Below are positions 9,561 to 16,741 of a DNA stretch of 32,138 nucleotides, piece by piece. The number at the start of each line of letters is the position of its first letter. The stretch's first letter is position 1. Under the pieces are notes generated by a model. It did not search any database, was not told the origin of the DNA, and saw only the letters and a program-made list of their open reading frames with translations. Source of the DNA: Atopobiaceae bacterium (GTDB lineage: Bacteria > Actinomycetota > Coriobacteriia > Coriobacteriales > Atopobiaceae); the NCBI GenBank assembly GCA_017459605.1, contig JAFUCQ010000002.1, positions 1 to 32,138 on the forward strand. Reading direction: 5' to 3'. The position numbers and the translations under genes are program-made.

Positions 9561-9589
9561 TGTTTACACATTGCTTGCAAAACGCTCAA
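9561..9589 (-). promoter_or_regulatory. Candidate promoter of the BMP importer operon
   Basis: Minus-strand TTGAGC (9584-9589) and TAAACA (9561-9566) are separated by exactly 17 nt. The implied transcript would start just before the hairpin leader. The hexamers are moderate matches to the sigma-70 type consensus. Confidence 0.4.
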
Positions 9590-9599
9590 GATTTGTACG

Positions 9600-9735
9600 T
9601 TTACATGCGGAAATTCTAAATAACTCATATAGGATATTAATGCGGGTGATATGAAGAAGAACAGAAATCCTGTCGCGATAGCTGCTTGGACGGGATTCAA
9701 TATGGCGTTCTTTATACGTTGTAAGCTCAGAAACG
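9600..9735 (-). pseudogene. Possible remnant of an AEC-family (auxin efflux carrier-like) transporter
   Basis: Between the importer operon and the tRNA terminator the minus strand can be read as RIKNAILNPVQAAIATGFLF followed by FFISPALISYMSYLEFP. The 'LNP-x-x-x-A-x-x-x-G-(hydrophobic)' pattern resembles the middle of AEC/malate-permease family proteins (the segment around 'NPxxIAxxxGLxLF'). No plausible start codon with a ribosome binding site and no further homologous sequence are visible. A chance hydrophobic frame is the alternative. Confidence 0.25.
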
Positions 9736-9739
9736 AAAA

Positions 9740-9768
9740 CAGGCCAGACAATAGTCTGACCTGAGAAG
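9740..9768 (-). terminator. Intrinsic terminator of the tRNA pair
   Basis: On the minus strand, just after the tRNA-Glu CCA end, CAGGTCAGAC and GTCTGGCCTG form a 10-bp stem (one G-U) with a 4-nt loop, followed by TTTTCGTTT. Confidence 0.9.
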
Positions 9769-9771
9769 GTT

Positions 9772-9848
9772 TGGTAGCCCGTACGAGATTCGAACTCGTG
9801 ATCTCCGCCTTGAGAGGGCGGTGTCCTAAACCGCTAGACGAACGGGCC
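9772..9848 (-). tRNA. tRNA-Glu (anticodon CTC)
   Basis: The minus strand folds as a cloverleaf. The acceptor GGCCCGT pairs with ACGGGCT, the anticodon stem CCGCC/GGCGG has loop CTCTCAA (anticodon CTC), the T arm contains GTTCGAATC, and the 3' ACCA is encoded. It reads GAG codons. It is the second of two tRNA genes transcribed together. Confidence 0.95.
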
Positions 9849-9866
9849 GTTATGGTGTGCAGGACG

Positions 9867-9940
9867 TGGCTGGGATGGAGGGAGTCGAACCCCCATTGAC
9901 GGAACCAGAATCCGCTGTCCTGCCATTAGACGACATCCCA
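9867..9940 (-). tRNA. tRNA-Gln (anticodon CTG)
   Basis: The minus strand folds as a cloverleaf. The acceptor TGGGATG pairs with CATCCCA, the anticodon stem GCGGA/TCCGT has loop TTCTGGT (anticodon CTG), the T arm contains GTTCGACTC, and the encoded 3' end is GCCA. It reads CAG codons. Located 18 nt upstream of tRNA-Glu in the same transcript. Confidence 0.95.
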
Positions 9941-9980
9941 ATAGTGCTCAGACGTTGTCCTGTGCGCAAAGCGCTTTGCT

Positions 9981-10009
9981 ACTATACGAAAAAATCTCTT
10001 GTGATGCAA
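9981..10009 (-). promoter_or_regulatory. tRNA promoter
   Basis: Minus-strand TTGCAT (10004-10009) and TATAGT (9981-9986) have exactly 17 nt between them, and the tRNA-Gln gene begins about 40 nt downstream. Good sigma-70 type match. Confidence 0.75.
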
Positions 10010-10037
10010 GCGATAATTTGAAATTCATCGGATGAGT

Positions 10038-10081
10038 TGTTGATAGGGAGCTGTCCTGTGGTATTACAGCGACTCCCAACA
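10038..10081. other. Three-tier inverted repeat upstream of the dlt operon
   Basis: Nested complementary segments TGTT/AACA, GGGAG/CTCCC and CTGT/ACAG (10038-10081), with a 4-nt and a 3-nt bulge, lie in the 270-bp gap between the tRNA promoter and the first dlt-operon gene. No T-run follows on either strand, so it does not look like a terminator. The rest of the gap shows no gene and no convincing dlt promoter. Confidence 0.4.
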
Positions 10082-10210
10082 CACCTTACTCGTTTGATTT
10101 TTGTGTATGCGACAGACTTTCACAACAAGTCGAGTATCTTTGCTGAAAGATAGTGCGCTTTGGGGTAAACTCGCAAGCGGTATTCATAAGGTTTTTGGAG
10201 GAGGAAGTCC

Positions 10211-10396
10211 TTGAACAGCAGCACAAACAAACTACTTTCACTTATTCTGGCGATTGTTATCGCTTTTGCATCAATCAGTATGATTGCCTGTGGGGGAGGC
10301 TCACAGAACGGCTCTCAGTCTGAGCACTCAGCGAGTGCAGAGGAAAGCCAAGACAATTGCTATGGTGATGATCTTCCAGCACTGAATAACAATTAG
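10211..10396 (+). CDS. Small lipoprotein at the head of the dlt operon
   Basis: A 61-residue protein starting at TTG with a very strong GGAGGAGGA Shine-Dalgarno just upstream. It has a hydrophobic signal segment (LLSLILAIVIAFASISMIAC) ending at Cys27, a lipobox-like site with Met at -3. A short Gly/Ser/Gln/Glu-rich tail ending YGDDLPALNNN follows. It sits 11 bp before dltA, the position occupied in Firmicutes by the small DltX protein. It lacks the DltX C-terminal FIYN-x-F motif, so I do not call it DltX. Probably a surface-anchored small lipoprotein; function unknown. Confidence 0.7.
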   Translation: MNSSTNKLLSLILAIVIAFASISMIACGGGSQNGSQSEHSASAEESQDNCYGDDLPALNNN

Positions 10397-10407
10397 GGAG
10401 TTCATCG

Positions 10408-11982
10408 ATGAGCAAAAGTAAGCTGGTTGATGCCATCGATCAGATAGCTTTGGCGTATCCCGAGAAGCCCGTTTTTATCAATAGCTCAGGCGAGACTATG
10501 AGCTACGGTGAGCTGCGTAGTCGCTCAAATGCGCTTGCATGGTATTTACATGACCTGCAAACACTGGCTCCCAAAGCCCCCGTTTTGCTTTATGGCCATA
10601 AATCTCCCTCTATGTTGGTCTGCATGTTTGCCTGTGCAAAATCTGGGCACCCATACGCCCCCATTGATACGGTCTATCCATCAGCTCGCATTGCAGATAT
10701 TGCCGCGCAGCTTGAGGCAACGCTCATTGTTGACACAACACAAGAGCACAATCTTGATTGGCAGCAGGTAGCACCCTTGGCGGAGGTACTTGATAAATCT
10801 CGTCTTGTGAAGGTGTGCAATCAGGATGGCACCAAGGACGGTGATGGCCTTTCAGGGCTTGCACCCGATGATACCTTCTACATCTTGTTTACGTCGGGAA
10901 GCACGGGTACGCCGAAAGGTGTTGAGATTACCTCTGAGTGTGTTGATGGTTTTTCTCGCTGGATGCTTGAGGTTTATCGCTTTGCAGACTCAGGACAGCG
11001 CGTATGGTTCAATCGCACACCCTACTCCTTTGATGTTTCTATCACTGACATTGTGTGCGGTACGGTGCTTGGAGATACGAGTTTTGCTTTTGAGGGTGCA
11101 GCTGATGAGAGTCTTGCGCAAGCTTTTGATGCGCTGTCACATGCAGGCATTACAGACTGGGTTTCAACCCCTTCCTATGTCGATCAATGTTTGGCTGACC
11201 CGTCCTTTAATGAGCAGCTTTTGCCGCAGCTTAAACGTATGCTTGTTGCAGGGGAGACCTTGAGACCACAGACAGTACGTCTCGTAAAAGAGCGCTTCCC
11301 AAAACTCACGGTGTATAACGGTTACGGACCCACCGAGTCCACAGACCTCGTAACCCTGTGTGAGATAAGCGATGAGATGCTCGCAGAAGACCGAGCGCTT
11401 CCTATTGGTTATCCCAAGACGGGATCAGACCTCGTCGTACTCAATCCTGACACGCTTGAGCCATGTCCGGTTGGAACATCGGGTGAGCTCTTTGTCATTG
11501 GAGACACGGTTGCTCGCGGTTATTGGAAGCGACCAGATCTGACTGAGGTAGCGTTTGGGGCATGTCCTCAAGAAATCAGCCGCGGCAGGCGCAGTTATCG
11601 CACGGGTGATGAGGTAACACTGGGTGAAGACGGCCTCTTTTACTTCCATGGCCGCCTTGATCTGCAGATTAAACTCCATGGTTTTAGGATTGAGCTGGGA
11701 GATGTAGAGTCGGCACTTGCGACAACATCAGAGGTACGCTCGGTTTGTGTATTACCAGTTTATCGTGATGGGAGTATTTCTCGTCTGTGTGCTTGTGTTA
11801 TCCCAAACAATCCTGATGCCAAGCGTGGACTTGCTCTCACGCGTACCATCAAGGCAGAAGCGCGCAGCATACTTCCTTCCTACATGATTCCAAGCTCATT
11901 CAAGTATTTTGATGAGTTTCCTCTCAACTCAAACGGTAAGGTCGATCGCAAGGCGCTCTCACAACAGATTGGGGCGCAATGA
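10408..11982 (+). CDS. dltA: D-alanine--D-alanyl carrier protein ligase
   Basis: A 524-residue adenylate-forming enzyme that activates D-alanine with ATP and loads it on DltC for D-alanylation of teichoic acids. Adenylation motifs in order: YILFTSGSTGTPKGVEIT (A3, phosphate-binding loop, near residue 155-170), YNGYGPTESTDLVTL (A5), YRTGDEV followed by FYFHGRLDLQIKLHGFRIELGDVE (A7-A8), and the catalytic-lysine motif NSNGKVDRKAL (A10) at the C-terminus. Length is normal for DltA. The order dltA-dltB-dltC-dltD is the classical one, and the stop overlaps the dltB start as ATGA. Reduced surface negative charge and cationic-peptide resistance are the known outcomes of this pathway. Confidence 0.95.
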   Translation: MSKSKLVDAIDQIALAYPEKPVFINSSGETMSYGELRSRSNALAWYLHDLQTLAPKAPVLLYGHKSPSMLVCMFACAKSGHPYAPIDTVYPSARIADIAAQLEATLIVDTTQEHNLDWQQVAPLAEVLDKSRLVKVCNQDGTKDGDGLSGLAPDDTFYILFTSGSTGTPKGVEITSECVDGFSRWMLEVYRFADSGQRVWFNRTPYSFDVSITDIVCGTVLGDTSFAFEGAADESLAQAFDALSHAGITDWVSTPSYVDQCLADPSFNEQLLPQLKRMLVAGETLRPQTVRLVKERFPKLTVYNGYGPTESTDLVTLCEISDEMLAEDRALPIGYPKTGSDLVVLNPDTLEPCPVGTSGELFVIGDTVARGYWKRPDLTEVAFGACPQEISRGRRSYRTGDEVTLGEDGLFYFHGRLDLQIKLHGFRIELGDVESALATTSEVRSVCVLPVYRDGSISRLCACVIPNNPDAKRGLALTRTIKAEARSILPSYMIPSSFKYFDEFPLNSNGKVDRKALSQQIGAQ

Positions 11983-13163
11983 GCTTCTATACGGAGCCAG
12001 CTTTTTTCATACTTCTCATTCCCATAGTTGGCTTTGCTGCATATTTGGGTGTCAGCGAGAAGAGAATCGCGCCTTTTGGGTTGCTCGTCTCGTTTGTCAT
12101 GCTTGGCTTGCTCTTCTCAGGGCAGGCTGCATCAGCCCTGTTTTTGATTGCCTTTCTCGTTATGACGCTTGTCTTAGGCCAGCTTTGCCTATCGCGCTTT
12201 CAGAACTGGGGAAAAGATAGTCCTCAGGCACTGATGTTGTATCGCATAGCGCTTGGACTCCAATTAGCGCCCATTGTTATCTACAAAGTTGGTGTTGTGT
12301 TTAATCCGAGTTTTCTTGGGTTTATCGGCATCTCCTATATCAGCTTTAAAGCAATTCAGGTATTGATAGAGATACGCGATGGGCTCATCGACATCCTCTC
12401 GCCGATTGAGCATCTTTATTATCTCATCTTTTTCCCTGTTTTTACCTCAGGGCCAATCCTGAGAAGTCGCGCATTTATGAGCGACATTGCGCAAGCTTTG
12501 CCACGTGAACAATACCTCGACCGTCTGTATCGTGGTCTTGGTTGGTTTGTGTTAGGAGCGCTCTATACGTTTGTAGGATCTCCCTTGGCGAGCTGGTTCA
12601 TGTGGTTTGTCCCAGAGACGCTCAACGGGCTGCCGGCTCTTGCGTTTTGTACCAAAGTTTTGGGTTATGGCCTTGATTTGTTCTTCGATTTTGCAGGTTA
12701 TTCCGATATGGCAATGGGTCTCGGCTTGACCTTAGGTATTGACGTTCCTCGCAATTTTCGAGCACCCTTTGTGGCACTCGACATAAAAGACTTCTGGGAT
12801 CGCTGGCACATGTCTCTATCTACCTGGCTCCGTGACTTTGTGTTCATGCGCTTTTCGGCATTTGCGCTTTCAAAGAAGCTTTTTTCCTCGAGAAATACCA
12901 CCGCAAGTATCGGTTTTATGATTAACATGGTGTTGATGGGTGCGTGGCATGGTATTACCCCAGACTATTTGGTTTATGGTCTGTATCATGGCGTTGGACT
13001 CGCGCTTACTAACTGGATTCAGAAAAATTGGAAGTTTTATAAAACACATCGTCACGATACATGGTTTAAAGTGTGTGAGTGGCTCGTGTGCATGGTTTTT
13101 GTCTTCTTTGGCTTTGCACTCTTTGGAGGATTTGTTGTAACACCAATCCTTGGTCTTTCGTAA
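11979..13163 (+). CDS. dltB: D-alanyl transfer protein, MBOAT family
   Basis: A 394-residue multi-pass membrane O-acyltransferase that moves D-alanine from DltC across the membrane. MBOAT signatures are visible: YLIFFPVFTSGPILR, GYSDMAMGLGLTLGI, FRAPFVALDIKDFWDRWHMS with LSTWLRDFVF, and GAWHGITPDYLVYGLYHG, which contains the catalytic-site His. The ATG overlaps the dltA stop by 4 nt. The C-terminus ends in a hydrophobic helix without long additions. Confidence 0.96.
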   Translation: MSFYTEPAFFILLIPIVGFAAYLGVSEKRIAPFGLLVSFVMLGLLFSGQAASALFLIAFLVMTLVLGQLCLSRFQNWGKDSPQALMLYRIALGLQLAPIVIYKVGVVFNPSFLGFIGISYISFKAIQVLIEIRDGLIDILSPIEHLYYLIFFPVFTSGPILRSRAFMSDIAQALPREQYLDRLYRGLGWFVLGALYTFVGSPLASWFMWFVPETLNGLPALAFCTKVLGYGLDLFFDFAGYSDMAMGLGLTLGIDVPRNFRAPFVALDIKDFWDRWHMSLSTWLRDFVFMRFSAFALSKKLFSSRNTTASIGFMINMVLMGAWHGITPDYLVYGLYHGVGLALTNWIQKNWKFYKTHRHDTWFKVCEWLVCMVFVFFGFALFGGFVVTPILGLS

Positions 13164-13185
13164 GACACAACAGAAAGGAAGTTGT

Positions 13186-13431
13186 ATGGATAAGTCACAG
13201 TTACTCGAGCGTGTGATTGAACTCGTTGTTGACATCACGGGTGAAGATGAGGTTGGCGAAGAGCTTGATATCGACCTCTTTGAGGAAGAGATTCTTGACT
13301 CAATGGCAGCCATAGAGCTGCTCTTGGCTATCGAGGATGCCTTTGGGGTCTCCATCGCACCGACCGAGCTTGAGCGCGAAGAGATGAACACCATCAACAA
13401 GATTGTTGCTCGTATTGCTGAGCGTCTCTAA
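13186..13431 (+). CDS. dltC: D-alanyl carrier protein
   Basis: An 81-residue acidic acyl-carrier-type protein. The phosphopantetheine attachment serine is Ser39 in ILDSMAAIELL, and the flanking helix (LLLAIEDAFGVSIAPTE) has the usual four-helix ACP pattern. The start at MDKSQ is chosen because AAAGGAAG precedes it at good spacing; a longer in-frame extension upstream has no ribosome binding site and would overlap dltB. Accepts D-alanine from DltA and hands it to DltB. Confidence 0.95.
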   Translation: MDKSQLLERVIELVVDITGEDEVGEELDIDLFEEEILDSMAAIELLLAIEDAFGVSIAPTELEREEMNTINKIVARIAERL

Positions 13432-13503
13432 AGCCTTGCGTCTTGTGACTCAAGCCTTTATGAGCATCGAGCATCTCACGTCTTTAAGAGAGAGTTTCTC
13501 TTC

Positions 13504-14679
13504 ATGGCACATCACCAACGAACAACTCGACAAACAATTCATCGGCTCATAGCACTGCTCGGTGGTGCTGCTGTGGCGGCTGCTGTTGCCTTGGTGTTGA
13601 CGGTGTCACTTCCTGCGCAATCCTTAGGTATTCAATCCTACGATTACGGCTATGTATACTCTGGCGCCAAGTCGTCGAGCGTTTCTTTTATGACATCTGC
13701 GATGGATGATTCGAGCCTTGTGGTTCTTGGTTCGTCAGAGTTTTCCACACCTTCACGTATTGTTTCTCAGATGCCGGTCAACGTCTTTGGAGCTCATAAC
13801 TATGGTGTGAAACTCATGTGCGTGGGAGAAGCCTATGACCAGTGTCTTTGGGACTCAATCGCACTTGGAGCTTTGGCTGGCAAAGGACTTCCCCGTAACA
13901 AAGTTGCACTCATTGTTGGCTTGGGACAACTCGTAGATGGGGGACTCGACTCTCAGACCTTTGAGACTCGCTTCTCATACTCGCTGTGGAAGGCGTGTTG
14001 TGATAATCCTCAGCTTTCTGATGCTACAAAGCAGTATGTGCGTCGCCGCCTTCTCGAGCAGGGAATTGATGAGACAACAGTTCAGGCAGGCTTGCGAGAA
14101 GGTCTTCTCGGCTCTGTTAACGACCTTGCCTTTTCGTGGCTTGATGATATGCGACTGAGAAACAAGCTCAGCTCGGTGAGAAACTCTGGAATCGAAGCTG
14201 TTTCGAGTGCGCCGGAAAAACCTGACTTTACTAGCTTGTATTCAGCTGCTCTCGACGAAGCAAAGCAAAAAAGTACCAATAATGATTGGGGAGTTGAGGA
14301 TAGCTTTTGGTCTTCTCAGCTCGAACCCGTCCTTGAACAGGTAAAAGATAGCCGCACCGATGAGCGCTATAGCGACACTCCCGAATATGATGACTTGGAC
14401 TGTTTTTTGACGATGTGTGAAGAGTGCGGTGTTGAGCCGTTGGTTATTATTCAGCCAACGCTCGGGCCGTATTACGACCATATTGGCATTTCTGCAGAAA
14501 CACGCGGAGCTGCGTATCAACGCTTACGTGATGTGGTGGGCAAGCACGCTGCTGCCCAGCTTGCAGATTTTTCGAGTCATGAGTACGAGCAGTATTTCCT
14601 ATATGACATCGTACATTTTGGATGGACTGGCTGGGTAGAGGCAGAAAAAGCCCTCTATAGCTTTGCTGAAGGAGATTAG
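13504..14679 (+). CDS. dltD: D-alanyl-lipoteichoic acid biosynthesis protein DltD
   Basis: A 391-residue protein with one N-terminal membrane anchor (about 15-37) and an extracytoplasmic SGNH-like esterase domain. The catalytic serine block is VVLGSSEFS (about 73-81), and the Asp/His pair is in DIVHFGWTGWVEAEKAL near residue 365. DltD acts outside the membrane in the final transfer of D-alanine to teichoic acid. It lies 72 bp after dltC; its ribosome binding site is weak, and a small hairpin-like AAGAGAGA-GTT-TCTCTTC precedes the ATG, which could lower its translation. The DltX-like frame starts 5 nt after its stop. Confidence 0.93.
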   Translation: MAHHQRTTRQTIHRLIALLGGAAVAAAVALVLTVSLPAQSLGIQSYDYGYVYSGAKSSSVSFMTSAMDDSSLVVLGSSEFSTPSRIVSQMPVNVFGAHNYGVKLMCVGEAYDQCLWDSIALGALAGKGLPRNKVALIVGLGQLVDGGLDSQTFETRFSYSLWKACCDNPQLSDATKQYVRRRLLEQGIDETTVQAGLREGLLGSVNDLAFSWLDDMRLRNKLSSVRNSGIEAVSSAPEKPDFTSLYSAALDEAKQKSTNNDWGVEDSFWSSQLEPVLEQVKDSRTDERYSDTPEYDDLDCFLTMCEECGVEPLVIIQPTLGPYYDHIGISAETRGAAYQRLRDVVGKHAAAQLADFSSHEYEQYFLYDIVHFGWTGWVEAEKALYSFAEGD

Positions 14680-14683
14680 GCTC

Positions 14684-14863
14684 ATGGCTCGCAAGAAAAC
14701 ACCAAGCATACGTGAGCGCTTTGATGCATAGTCATCTGAAAACCCAAAGCTCACGCTAATCCTTGTCGCAGCCAGTGTTGCAGCAGCACTCATCGCTATT
14801 CTATTGTTTGTATTGTTTACAGACTTTAGCGGGTCTGCAGAATTCATATATAACCAGTTTTAG
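14684..14863 (+). pseudogene. dltX: DltX-like small membrane protein with an in-frame amber codon
   Basis: A 60-codon frame begins with ATG, with AAGGAG 9 nt upstream, right after dltD. It reads MARKKTPSIRERFDA, then TAG (14729-14731), then SSENPKLTLILVAASVAAAL through one transmembrane helix, and ends GSAEFIYNQF-stop. The C-terminal FIYN-x-F is the hallmark of DltX, a roughly 50-residue single-helix protein that takes part in teichoic acid D-alanylation in Firmicutes, where its gene normally precedes dltA. Here it follows dltD. No in-frame ATG, GTG or TTG lies between the TAG and the helix, so the helix and motif can be made only by reading the TAG. leuS and other genes here use TAG as their normal stop. 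Nonsense mutation, sequencing error or readthrough are the options. Confidence 0.75.
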
Positions 14864-14947
14864 TTATTGTATGTGGTAGTGTGGACATAGAGATACGAGA
14901 CTACAGTTTTGTGTCTTGCTCGATGAGACGTTGAGGGAGTTATAGGC

Positions 14948-16630
14948 GTGGCTCATAACGATGACATACGAAGAAGGGAAGGCGCACGACGCCCTCAATC
15001 CACGAGTGCTGAGCCTGCAGGTAGTAACACGAGACAAACAGCAAAGCGTCAAAGCAGCTCACCAGCCCGCAGAAGTCAAACCCGTTCTCGTACAGCCTCG
15101 CCAAAACAACAATCTCAAAGCGAGCGTTTTGCTTCTCAAACTGGAGCTCGCGATTCTCGATTCTCACAGACAGGTGACAATCAGGCTCGAGAGCGTACGC
15201 GCATATCCCGTAGGCGCTCTCAAAGACTAACACCCCGAGAAACAACGCGTACGAGCGCACCTGAGAACTACACCAGACAGACGGACGCTCGTGCCAGAGA
15301 TAGGGTACCCGAGCCGCGTGGCGATGCTCGCCGTCGAGACGATGCTTCTGGAGCACGGCGACGCCAAGCAGCTGACAGTACTCGCAGGAGTGCGAGAAGT
15401 GCACAGCGTCCGCTGCGCGAGCGCCAACAACAAGAGCGTCAAGCACGCGGTGAGCGCCAGCTAACAGCAGAGCGTTCTGCCTCAAGGCGAGAAAGTACAA
15501 GGCGCGAGAACACAAGGCGAGAAAGTCAGTACGGATCAACACAGACACGCTCGAGCCAACAAAGGCAAGCAAGGCAGTCACGCTCACGTCAGCGAAGACC
15601 AGCTCAGGGGCAGCAGCGTTCGAGCCAACAAAGACCACTCAGGCAAGCTAACGGCACCAGCGTGCGCTCATCACAGGTTTCTCGGGCAAGACGGAGAGCC
15701 CAACAAAGGCGCGCCATAAGAAGACGAAACGCCATTTCACGCGCGGTTCTTACCGTAGTGCTTGTGGCAGTAGTTGCTGTGTTTGGCATCTTTAGTGTTC
15801 GCTCGTTAGCACAGATTGTCGCTCCTGCTCCAGAGCAGCAGGTTGTGGTGGTCGAGGCGTCCCAGACAGCTTCAGGGGGCCAGCAGCAGTCTCAAACGGA
15901 ACAAACTAATACCGCATCGTCTGGCTCTTCTACAACTCAAACAGAATCGACAACAAACGAGCGTTCTTCGAGTAGCACAACTGAAACGTCGAGTGAAAAA
16001 TCGAGTTCTCAAGGGTCGTCTTCATCTCAGAAGGAGCGTAAGGCAAGCTCCGGAGGAGGTGTTGAGAGTCCGTGGACTGCAAGTGGACGGTTTAGCACGG
16101 GCAATTCGGTCCTCGACAATTACATAAAAGACTTTTGCGATACCTATACCATTGCTGGTGGAAGCTATGCTGAGAGTGCCTACAATGCCTATCTTAACCT
16201 CTCGTGGTCAGAATACGTTGAGCGCGTAAACAACCAAAGCCCGTGGGGTGAGGGCTGGGATGTTGAGTATGCTCTGCAGTATTTTGAAGAGGGCAATACG
16301 GGCAACTGCTATAACTTTGCTGCCATGGACGAATACATTCTCAAATACTTTGGATATGAAGATGCCGAAGCCGAGCCGTGCCTCGTGTTGCTTCAAAGTG
16401 ACACTTGGGGAGACCACGGTCTGGTGTTTGTAACAAACCGTCTTGATGGGAGTTATTGTCTCGTCGATGCTGCCCGCAGCTCAAACGGTTGGATGCTCGA
16501 CACAAATTTGTACACCTATGATGTGAGAAACATCAATCAAAATACAACGATTGATGGAAATGCAGTCGCTCTCGATGACTCGGTTCCCACGCGAATCACA
16601 CCCGCACCAGGACTTGAGGGAGACGGCTAG
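14948..16630 (+). CDS. Membrane protein with Arg-rich cytoplasmic region and extracellular transglutaminase-like domain
   Basis: A 560-residue protein in three parts. Residues 1 to about 260 are disordered and dominated by Arg, Gln and Ser, with short internal repeats. One transmembrane helix (about 266-287) follows, then a Ser/Thr/Gln/Glu linker to about 370, and a folded C-terminal domain. That domain has GNCYNF (Cys454), DHGLVF (His490) and LVDAAR (Asp507), the Cys-His-Asp triad order of transglutaminase-like/papain-fold proteins. Positive charge N-terminal to the helix puts the triad outside. The start is GTG with GAGGGAG upstream. It may be a wall-associated protease or cross-linking enzyme; the substrate is not known. 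Gene context is the dlt operon upstream and an integral membrane protein downstream. Confidence 0.75.
   Translation: MAHNDDIRRREGARRPQSTSAEPAGSNTRQTAKRQSSSPARRSQTRSRTASPKQQSQSERFASQTGARDSRFSQTGDNQARERTRISRRRSQRLTPRETTRTSAPENYTRQTDARARDRVPEPRGDARRRDDASGARRRQAADSTRRSARSAQRPLRERQQQERQARGERQLTAERSASRRESTRRENTRRESQYGSTQTRSSQQRQARQSRSRQRRPAQGQQRSSQQRPLRQANGTSVRSSQVSRARRRAQQRRAIRRRNAISRAVLTVVLVAVVAVFGIFSVRSLAQIVAPAPEQQVVVVEASQTASGGQQQSQTEQTNTASSGSSTTQTESTTNERSSSSTTETSSEKSSSQGSSSSQKERKASSGGGVESPWTASGRFSTGNSVLDNYIKDFCDTYTIAGGSYAESAYNAYLNLSWSEYVERVNNQSPWGEGWDVEYALQYFEEGNTGNCYNFAAMDEYILKYFGYEDAEAEPCLVLLQSDTWGDHGLVFVTNRLDGSYCLVDAARSSNGWMLDTNLYTYDVRNINQNTTIDGNAVALDDSVPTRITPAPGLEGDG
15485..15529 (+). repeat. 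Three 15-nt coding repeats (RRES/N-T)
   Basis: Three head-to-tail 15-nt units within the Arg-rich coding region (15485-15499, 15500-15514, 15515-15529). They encode RREST/RRENT/RRES and differ by only a few bases, suggesting slippage-driven expansion of the basic tail. Confidence 0.8.
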
Positions 16631-16678
16631 GCAAAATGCTGTATTGGTGAAGGTGGCCTCAACTGGTACATGCTGGGG

Positions 16679-16684
16679 TACAAT
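16679..16684 (+). promoter_or_regulatory. Candidate -10 element TACAAT
   Basis: TACAAT preceded by TGGGG in the 87-bp gap after the transglutaminase-like gene; no good -35 is visible. A very similar GGGGCG-TACAATTTC occurs before the lysozyme-like gene at 20816. Confidence 0.3.
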
Positions 16685-16741
16685 TTCCTCTGTCATATGT
16701 AAAGCTCAAACAGGTTCTTGAGAGACATGCGAAAGGGTTTT

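Noticed and set aside
9600-9690. Purine riboswitch on the plus strand (CTCATATAGGAT ... GGGTGATATG)
   Set aside because: The opening resembles the purine aptamer, but complementary P2/P3 arms and the core are not found, and no plus-strand gene follows it; only tRNA genes on the other strand are near.
13150-13185. Longer dltC start inside the dltB end
   Set aside because: No ribosome binding site and it overlaps dltB; ATG 13186 has AAAGGAAG.
14729-14731. Pyrrolysine or programmed recoding at the dltX TAG
   Set aside because: No pyl genes or structured recoding element visible, and TAG is used as an ordinary stop for leuS and others here; kept only as a minor alternative.
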